46,356 nt of DNA from Planctomycetota bacterium (GTDB taxonomy: Bacteria; Planctomycetota; Phycisphaerae; Sedimentisphaerales; Anaerobacaceae), in contig DAOWID010000327.1 in assembly GCA_030641115.1 (NCBI GenBank), forward strand, positions 1 through 46,356, in the 5' to 3' direction. The notes beneath the pieces were generated by a model. The model had not been told where the DNA came from. It did not search any database and saw nothing but the letters and a program-made list of their open reading frames with translations. Each line of letters opens with the position of its first letter. The first letter of the stretch is position 1. A program made the position numbers and the translations under genes. Of the stretch, positions 40,279 to 46,356 are shown piece after piece.

Positions 40279-41529
40279 TCAGCAGGTCATCTGGAATATG
40301 TCGCCGGATTGTCTTAATTCTTCTTGTTTTTCTGCGTCAAGGCCGATTTCTGTGTCTGTGAGGTAGCAGGCGGGGTCCGGCGCCCAGGGGTCGGTGAAGT
40401 GCAGGTCGGCCCGTACTCGCAGGCTCCCGCCGCAGGCATCGAAGAATTTGCAAAGCCTGCATCGACCCTTGATATACGCCCTTCGGTCCCTCAGGCCCTT
40501 TAGCAGCGGCTCATCCGGGTCGGTCCATATCTCGCTAAACCGTCTCTCATAGACACTTCCGAGGTCGTAATGCCCCCAGAACTGGTCGGGGTGGACGTTG
40601 CCGTTGAAATCGATACAGCCGATTCCCACTCCGCTGCTGTACAGCCCTCCGCCGTTCCAGGTAAGCAGCTTCCAGACGTTTTCGGCACGGGCAGGGTCCT
40701 GAGCGAGCAGTTTGAGGTACAGATAAACGCCGTCAACGTGATTATCGACGGTCAATATGTCGGTTTTTCGGCCTGCTTGCTTGTACTGCTCGGTCTTGGC
40801 CAATATCATCTCAATTGCGGCCCGGCTTTGGGCGTGCGTGAGGTCTTCGCTGCTGAGAGCCCCACCTCTGCCGCTGGGCACTAAGTGGTAGAAGCAGGCA
40901 CGCTCGATCTCCTCTTTCTCGAAGAAGTCCAACAGGGCCTGTAAATCCTGGACATTTCTCTGCGTTAACGTTAATCTAAGGCCAATTCTCACCCCCGCCT
41001 CCCGGCAGTTTCTTATGCCTGTAACGGCCTTGTCAAAGGCGCCTTCGACGCCCCTGAATTTGTCGTTGATCGGGCCTATGCCATCGAGACTGATGCCGAC
41101 GTATGAGACCCCTCGCTCCTTGATTTTCGCGGCTTTTTCGGCGCTAATCAGGGTTCCATTGGTCGAAATGACCGTGCGCAGGCCTTTTCCGCCCGCATAT
41201 TCGATCAGCTCGAACAGGTCCGGCCGCATCAGCGGCTCACCGCCGGAAAACAATACCGATGGGATGCCGAACTCCGCCAGGTCATCTAAGATACCCTTCG
41301 CCTGGTCCGTTGAGACCTCGTTGGCCGGTTTTCCTACCCCGCTGTCGTTGTAGCAATGGACGCACTTGAGGTTGCACGTCCTGGTGATGTTCCAGACGAC
41401 GATGGGGCGTCTTTCCGACGCCTTTTTGGGCACGATTTCGCCCTTTCTCTCACCGGAGCCTTTCCTGCCGTATCGAAGCCAGTCGCCCGGCGTGACCTGA
41501 TCGCAATACAATTTACTGATATTTATCAT
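40279..41529 (-). CDS. ahbC: AhbC-like radical SAM/SPASM protein (12,18-didecarboxysiroheme deacetylase)
   Basis: MINISKLYCDQVTPGDWLRYGR, PIVVWNITRTCNLKCVHCYNDS (CxxxCxxC), C-terminal SPASM cysteines CRLCKFFDACGG. Confidence 0.82.
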   Translation of the reverse strand: MINISKLYCDQVTPGDWLRYGRKGSGERKGEIVPKKASERRPIVVWNITRTCNLKCVHCYNDSGVGKPANEVSTDQAKGILDDLAEFGIPSVLFSGGEPLMRPDLFELIEYAGGKGLRTVISTNGTLISAEKAAKIKERGVSYVGISLDGIGPINDKFRGVEGAFDKAVTGIRNCREAGVRIGLRLTLTQRNVQDLQALLDFFEKEEIERACFYHLVPSGRGGALSSEDLTHAQSRAAIEMILAKTEQYKQAGRKTDILTVDNHVDGVYLYLKLLAQDPARAENVWKLLTWNGGGLYSSGVGIGCIDFNGNVHPDQFWGHYDLGSVYERRFSEIWTDPDEPLLKGLRDRRAYIKGRCRLCKFFDACGGSLRVRADLHFTDPWAPDPACYLTDTEIGLDAEKQEELRQSGDIFQMTC

Positions 41530-41533
41530 TCGG

Positions 41534-41710
41534 CTATCGGCAGCCAAGTTTCTCTAATTGAACACAGGTAGGAGAACTAATGCCATTCTCCCACCCCTCG
41601 ATAGCGGTAGGATCTTTCTTCATCCTATCCGCAACGTCCTCTATTAGGAGATTAGCCCTTTCTCTCACCCATTTTAGGATTTGAGGATTCAGTGGAATTG
41701 TCTCTTGCAT
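41534..41710 (-). pseudogene. Truncated XRE-type HTH (N-terminus of an HTH/ImmA-IrrE metallopeptidase-like gene)
   Basis: 58-aa ORF below the ORF-track cutoff: MQETIPLNPQILKWVRERANLLIEDVADRMKKDPTAIEGWENGISSPTCVQLEKLGCR*; stops right before ahbC. Confidence 0.6.
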
Positions 41711-42040
41711 AGAAGAAATCCAGGAATTACATTCCGTCTCATTCTAACAGCTATTATCGCAATTCAACTCGACATTTACAAGACATTTCTTGGAATTATG
41801 ATCTTCAGCCACTACGACAGTAAGAAAAAGTGCGTTCTTCACACAAATATGTCGCTTTTCTTGTGTCTTTTGCGACACGGGATGCTGAACCTCCCGGGAA
41901 GTTGTTCACAATGAGATGAAATCTTGGTATTGTAGGGCTTAAATTGTACAGGAGTGCTTCAAAAAAGGTGTCAAAGCGTGCAGGAGCACCGTTTATGAAG
42001 TTAAATGGAAATCCCGATTGATATCTTGACCGGAGCACTC

Positions 42041-42652
42041 ATGTCCACGACACAACAGCAAGGCAAGAGTCCCAGCCAGAGTGCCGTGGAGACACGATAC
42101 CTGGTGATGCCACATCAGGCCAACCCGCGGGGCACGCCATTCGGTGGAGTCATCGTGGCGTGGATTGATATGGTCCCAGCGATGGCGGCCCAGCGGCATG
42201 CGGGCAAAGAGGTCGTCACCGCAGCTATCGACTCACTGATCTTCAAAGAGCCGATACGCATCGGCGACCAAGTTTGCCTGAGGGCGTCCGTCAACTACCT
42301 CGGCACAACATCTATGGAGGTCGGCGTGCAGCTCTCCCGCGAGGACCCGTATGCCGGCAACAGCGTCGTTGTGACGACCGCTCATCTGACGTTTGTAGCC
42401 CTCGATAAAGACAAAAAGCCCACCCCTGTTCCGCCGATAGTACCACAAACACAGACCGAAAAGATGCGCTACGAGAACCACAAGCTCCGCGTCAAAGCAA
42501 GAAAGGTGTTGCTCGGGCAAATAGCCGTCTCTATGGGTCTACACTCCCGTTTTCATCTTCATACTCGCAGGGGGGTTTACGACGAATTTCTTATGGTGTG
42601 TATTCCTCAACATCAAGAACCACACGGCAAAAGACTACATCAAGGTAGATAA
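42041..42652 (+). CDS. Hotdog-fold acyl-CoA thioesterase with aberrant C-terminal tail
   Basis: RYLVMPHQANPRGTPFGGVIVAWIDMVPAMAAQRHAGKEVVTAAIDSLIFKEPIRIGDQVCLRASVNYLGTTSMEVGV; tail after ~42520 is read out of frame through rhaT sequence. Confidence 0.78.
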   Translation: MSTTQQQGKSPSQSAVETRYLVMPHQANPRGTPFGGVIVAWIDMVPAMAAQRHAGKEVVTAAIDSLIFKEPIRIGDQVCLRASVNYLGTTSMEVGVQLSREDPYAGNSVVVTTAHLTFVALDKDKKPTPVPPIVPQTQTEKMRYENHKLRVKARKVLLGQIAVSMGLHSRFHLHTRRGVYDEFLMVCIPQHQEPHGKRLHQGR

Positions 42653-42944
42653 CGCCCCGCTTCTGAGCAACTACTTCTTCTCAGCTCTGGCGGGCATTAC
42701 CTGGTATCTGCAGTTTATGTTCTACGGCATGGGCAAAACGCGTATGGGCGAGTACGACTTTTCAAGCTGGACTATCCACATGGCGTTCATCATAGTTTTC
42801 AGCAATATATGGGGCCTGATCTTCCGCGAATGGAAGGGATCAAGCCGACGCACACATCAGATAATAACCGCCGGGATAATTGTGCTCGTTGCCTCAACGG
42901 TTGTCGTCGGCTTAGGCAGTTATCTAAAGTCGCACGGCATGTGA
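42525..42944 (+). pseudogene. rhaT: 5'-truncated L-rhamnose/proton symporter (C-terminal part only)
   Basis: Frame reads LWVYTPVFIFILAGGFTTNFLWCVFLNIKNHTAKDYIKVDNAPLLSNYFFSALAGITWYLQFMFYGMGKTRMGEYDFSSWTIHMAFIIVFSNIWGLIFREWKGSSRRT...; upstream in-frame TAG at 42522. Confidence 0.75.
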
Positions 42945-42978
42945 AATATCTTGAGCAGCGCTGCAGAGGAAATCATAT

Positions 42979-44142
42979 ATGTCGAACAAAGAAACAATGA
43001 CTTCGAGACAGCGGGTTGTAAAGGCCCTCAATCACCAGATTCCTGATAGGGTACCCATTGATCTGGGTGGCTTCCAAACCGGCATACACAAAAAAGCGTA
43101 CATTGAGCTACTTGATTATCTGGGTATTTCAGATGAGATGAAAATCCTCGACCCTGTCCAGCAGCTTGCCAAGCCCTGCGAGGAGCTTCTCAATCGGTTC
43201 CACGTTGACGTCCGCTATATTTGCGCTCACGGTCCCGACAGCTTCAAGGGCGCAATCGAAAAGAATATGCGAAACGGCAGGCTCTGGCACGACCTCAAAG
43301 ATGAGTTCGGGGTAGTCTGGTCTATGCCGGACGACCAGCATCTTTATATGGATATTTCGCACCATCCTCTGGCCGAAGCCACTATAAAAGACATCGCTGA
43401 TTATCCGTTTCCCACAGGCGATGACCCAACGCGATTCACCGGCGTTCGCGAACAAGCACTCGAGTTGCGTCGCGACACGCCGTATGCGATATCCACGGGT
43501 ATCGGCGGCGTCTATGAAATCTGCTGGTACATGCGAGGTCTGGAGCGATGGTTCCTCGATATGATGGAGAACCCCGCTTTTTGCGAGGCCCTCCTCGACC
43601 AGACACTCAAGTTCTGGCTGGATTACTATGACGGGTTTATGCGAGAAATAAGCGACCTGATTGACGTAGTGATGATAGGCGACGATATTGGCGGCCAGTC
43701 CGGCCCGCTCTTCTCACCGGAATTCTACCGAAGAATAGTCAAGCCTCGGCAGAAGACGCTGATCCGGCACATCAAGTCCCTGACCGATGCGAAAATCTGG
43801 TATCACACGTGTGGCTCTGTGATGCAACTGATTCCTGATTTGCTTGATAACGGTATCGACATCCTCAACCCCGTTCAGATCAGCGCCGACAATATAGACC
43901 CGCGCGCTCTAAAAGAGAGATTCGGCCGCGACCTTTCCTTCTGGGGCGGCGCTATAGACACCCAGCATGTTCTTCCTTTCGCAGGGCCTGCGGAGATAAA
44001 AGAACATGTGCAGAACAACCTTGAAATATTCAAACCCGGCGGCGGCTATATTTTCAACAATGTTCACAACATTCAACCCGGCATGCCACCGGCCAACATT
44101 GTAGCGATGTACGATACCGCTTATCACTACGGATTCTATTGA
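42979..44142 (+). CDS. Uroporphyrinogen decarboxylase family protein (UroD/MtaA/CmuA-like)
   Basis: MTSRQRVVKALNHQIPDRVPIDLGGFQTG, VVMIGDDIGGQSGPLFSPEFYRRIVKPRQKTLI, DILNPVQISADNIDPRALKERFGRDLSFWGGAIDTQ. Confidence 0.85.
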   Translation: MSNKETMTSRQRVVKALNHQIPDRVPIDLGGFQTGIHKKAYIELLDYLGISDEMKILDPVQQLAKPCEELLNRFHVDVRYICAHGPDSFKGAIEKNMRNGRLWHDLKDEFGVVWSMPDDQHLYMDISHHPLAEATIKDIADYPFPTGDDPTRFTGVREQALELRRDTPYAISTGIGGVYEICWYMRGLERWFLDMMENPAFCEALLDQTLKFWLDYYDGFMREISDLIDVVMIGDDIGGQSGPLFSPEFYRRIVKPRQKTLIRHIKSLTDAKIWYHTCGSVMQLIPDLLDNGIDILNPVQISADNIDPRALKERFGRDLSFWGGAIDTQHVLPFAGPAEIKEHVQNNLEIFKPGGGYIFNNVHNIQPGMPPANIVAMYDTAYHYGFY

Positions 44143-44339
44143 TCTTTATCGCCTCCGCTCGCCGCAGACAGTGAAGCACTCTTACACAACAGCATCTTTC
44201 GCCCGGGATAGGGATTTGGCATTTCCCTTAACAACTAAACAATTAGGGACAGTCGTGAATGGCATGAAGATATGTACACATTGTTCACGCTCTCAAAAGG
44301 GCTTTTCGGATTTCGCCTCTTGGTCTGTTTAATAGGCCA

Positions 44340-44600
44340 TATTCCTTTGGCCTGCGTTTGACCGCACGCGGCTCAGCGCGATTAGCCCGATTTCCAACTC
44401 AAATTTCGCCGAACTCCTCCGGCCTCTGTGGCGGTCAATCGTCGTTAGTCGTTCGCCTTCTGACTTCTGTCTCTTGATTTCTGTCTTCTCATTCCTCTGC
44501 GCTGACTGTGACCTCTGTGGCCAGACTAAAATCCTGTTATCTTGTCTAATGACTTCGTGCCTTAGAGCCTTCGTGGTGTCTTTCTTAACTCCAAAAACCG
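44340..44600. repeat. Degenerate dispersed-repeat tract (CCACAGAGG / CACCACGAAGGCnnnAAGGCACGAAG type)
   Basis: Reverse complement of 44551-44586 is aagaaagacaccacgaaggctctaaggcacgaagtc; reverse complement of 44494-44526 is gtctggccacagaggtcacagtcagcgcagagg. Confidence 0.55.
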
Positions 44601-44788
44601 CTAAACTCGCGTATTGAAAAGGTCGATTCTCCTTCCGGTGTGCTGTTTCTTGAAGAAAGAGCAAATTTTCTTTGACAAGGCTCTTTGTAAATCGATAATT
44701 GACGAAAGGGTTTGTTATCGGATGTAGAAACTGATGCCAAAGGATTGGCTCGGCTGCCCGCACTTGGCGATCCGCCCGGGCGATAATA

Positions 44789-46012
44789 ATGACGAACGAA
44801 ACGAATTACGACACTATATTCGGCAAAATGGCCATTGAGCAGGGCCTGTGCACCGACGAAGAGCTGCGTCACTCCGTCGAGGAGCTAAAGGTCCGCAGCA
44901 AGGTCAATCCTATATTGCTCAAGGACCTTATGGTTGAGTTTGGGTTTGTCACCGACACCCAGGCCGAGAGGTTGAAGACGAGCATAAAGGAGAGCAAGGA
45001 CGCTGCGCAGAAGATTCCAGGGTATAAAGTCCTCGGCAAGATCGGTGCTGGCGCGATGGCCGTTGTCTATAAGGCAAGGCAGTTGAGCCTCAACAGGATT
45101 GTTGCGATAAAGGTTCTGCCGAAGCGCTTCAGCAAAGACCCCGAATATGTCGCGCGCTTTTACAAGGAAGGCCAGGCCGCCGGAAAGCTCAATCACCCCA
45201 ACATCGTCCAGGCGATAGACGTCGGCGAAGCAGGAGGGTACCACTATTTTGTGATGGAGTTCGTTGAGGGCAAGACAATTGCCGACGATTTGACCGCCGG
45301 CAACATCTTTGCCGAGCAGGATGCCATTGACGTCATAATTCAGGTAGCTCACGCCCTATCTCACGCCCACTCGCTTGGTCTTATCCACCGCGACGTCAAG
45401 CCCAAGAACATAATGATAAACAAGAACGGTGTAGTTAAACTTGCCGATATGGGCCTTGCTCGCGAAACAACGGACATCGAGGCCGCTCAAAGCGAGGCCG
45501 GCAAGGCTTACGGAACGCCGTACTATATTGCGCCCGAACAGATTCGCGGCAAGATAGACATCGACGGCCGCGCCGACATCTACGGCCTCGGAGCCACACT
45601 GTACCACATGTTGACCGGCCAGGTTCCGTTTATGGCGGAGGATTCCTCCGATGTTATGCGAAAGCACCTGAAGGAGAAGCTGATTCCGCCGGACCACATC
45701 AACACATCTCTGTCGGCCGGGGTCTCTGAGGTCATTGAGATTATGATGGCCAAGCACAAGAAGGACCGCTATAAGAACGTCGAGGAGCTGCTTTTGGATT
45801 TGGAGGCCCTTCGCAACGGTCAGCCGCCGCTGCGGGCGCACAAGCGATTTGACGTTTCCATGCTTGAGCAGTTGGAGAAGGGTGAAGCCGTTGAGGTCAG
45901 GGATGAAGTGTACGGCGGCGAGGCCGTCGCGAATTACCGGATTGCGGTGTTGATTCTAAGTACGGTCGCGGCGGTAATGTTCCTGATCATTGTTCTTCTT
46001 TTGGCATTTTAG
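44789..46012 (+). CDS. Membrane-anchored Ser/Thr protein kinase
   Basis: VLGKIGAGAMAVVYKARQ P-loop, VAIKVLPK, LIHRDVKPKNIMI, LADMGLA, GTPYYIAPEQIRG; C-terminal TM segment AVLILSTVAAVMFLIIVLLLAF. Confidence 0.93.
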   Translation: MTNETNYDTIFGKMAIEQGLCTDEELRHSVEELKVRSKVNPILLKDLMVEFGFVTDTQAERLKTSIKESKDAAQKIPGYKVLGKIGAGAMAVVYKARQLSLNRIVAIKVLPKRFSKDPEYVARFYKEGQAAGKLNHPNIVQAIDVGEAGGYHYFVMEFVEGKTIADDLTAGNIFAEQDAIDVIIQVAHALSHAHSLGLIHRDVKPKNIMINKNGVVKLADMGLARETTDIEAAQSEAGKAYGTPYYIAPEQIRGKIDIDGRADIYGLGATLYHMLTGQVPFMAEDSSDVMRKHLKEKLIPPDHINTSLSAGVSEVIEIMMAKHKKDRYKNVEELLLDLEALRNGQPPLRAHKRFDVSMLEQLEKGEAVEVRDEVYGGEAVANYRIAVLILSTVAAVMFLIIVLLLAF

Positions 46013-46280
46013 CTGTCCACGTCGGCGGGGGCGATAGCGATTATTGGTCGAAAAATGGGGGTTGGTGGGAGATTTGGCCGAAGAATTCGGGTTTTTTCTT
46101 GCTCAATCTTGGTTTTTGGACTGAAAATGGGGATTTTGGGGGTGCGATTGGACACCTGGTTTTTAGGAATCGGGCCAAAAAATGTAAATATTCGTCCAAC
46201 CCGTTAGTAGCGCTATATTTTTTTGTCATTTCTAAAGATTAAACGGGACACGGACCTGGCACCATGCTATATTTGCCGAC

Positions 46281-46356
46281 ATGATAGCCGTGACACAAGA
46301 AAACAGCTGTGGTAACCAGCAGGCGATCCCGGTGGGCGAAGGACTCGATTTGCAGC
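46281..46356 (+). CDS. Possible start of a CDS running off the window end
   Basis: ATG at 46281: MIAVTQENSCGNQQAIPVGEGLDLQ, open to the end; no clear SD. Confidence 0.3.
   Translation, partial: MIAVTQENSCGNQQAIPVGEGLDLQ

Noticed and set aside
41681-42038. Small ORFs in the gap upstream of the thioesterase (41681-41914 +, 41805-42038 -)
   Set aside because: No start-site support or recognisable motifs; probably non-coding
42979-44142. HemE (uroporphyrinogen decarboxylase proper) as part of the heme module
   Set aside because: Sequence looks like the broader UroD/MtaA superfamily, and the Ahb route does not use HemE

Overview
The window looks like a chromosomal segment from a planctomycete-like bacterium. 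That is an inference from a dockerin/beta-helix secreted protein, a TIGR03790 protein, a membrane Ser/Thr kinase and an Nqr operon. It holds about 35 well-supported genes in four blocks. (1) ~0.4-21.4 kb is a surface-glycan locus. It has a GDP-L-fucose module (fkp, gmd, fcl), an AT-richer insert (flippase, FrhB-like protein, pyruvyltransferase, three GT4 enzymes, beta-helix protein, candidate polymerase, methyltransferase), and two divergent initiating transferases (MraY/WecA-type and WcaJ-type). (2) ~21.4-29 kb has a KamA-family radical SAM enzyme, a TIGR03790 protein, VanZ, a large beta-helix/dockerin protein and a secreted nitroreductase::DJ-1/PfpI fusion. (3) ~29-37.3 kb is one minus-strand run: an Nqr operon whose NqrA/RnfC-like subunit ends in two 4Fe-4S motifs, followed by a polyprenyl synthetase and nadE. 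(4) ~37.5-46 kb has a siroheme-dependent (Ahb) heme module (ahbA/B-like, cobA-hemD, ahbC), gene debris, a UroD-family protein and a Ser/Thr kinase. The most notable points are the NqrA/RnfC hybrid operon, the nitroreductase::DJ-1 fusion with Ser in place of the elbow Cys, the partial alternative heme module, and three decayed genes: a frameshifted FN3 gene, a truncated XRE/ImmA-type HTH missing from the ORF track, and a 5'-truncated rhaT joined to a thioesterase. No CRISPR array, tRNA, rRNA or intact transposase was recognised. I found no clear-cut new defence-type system.
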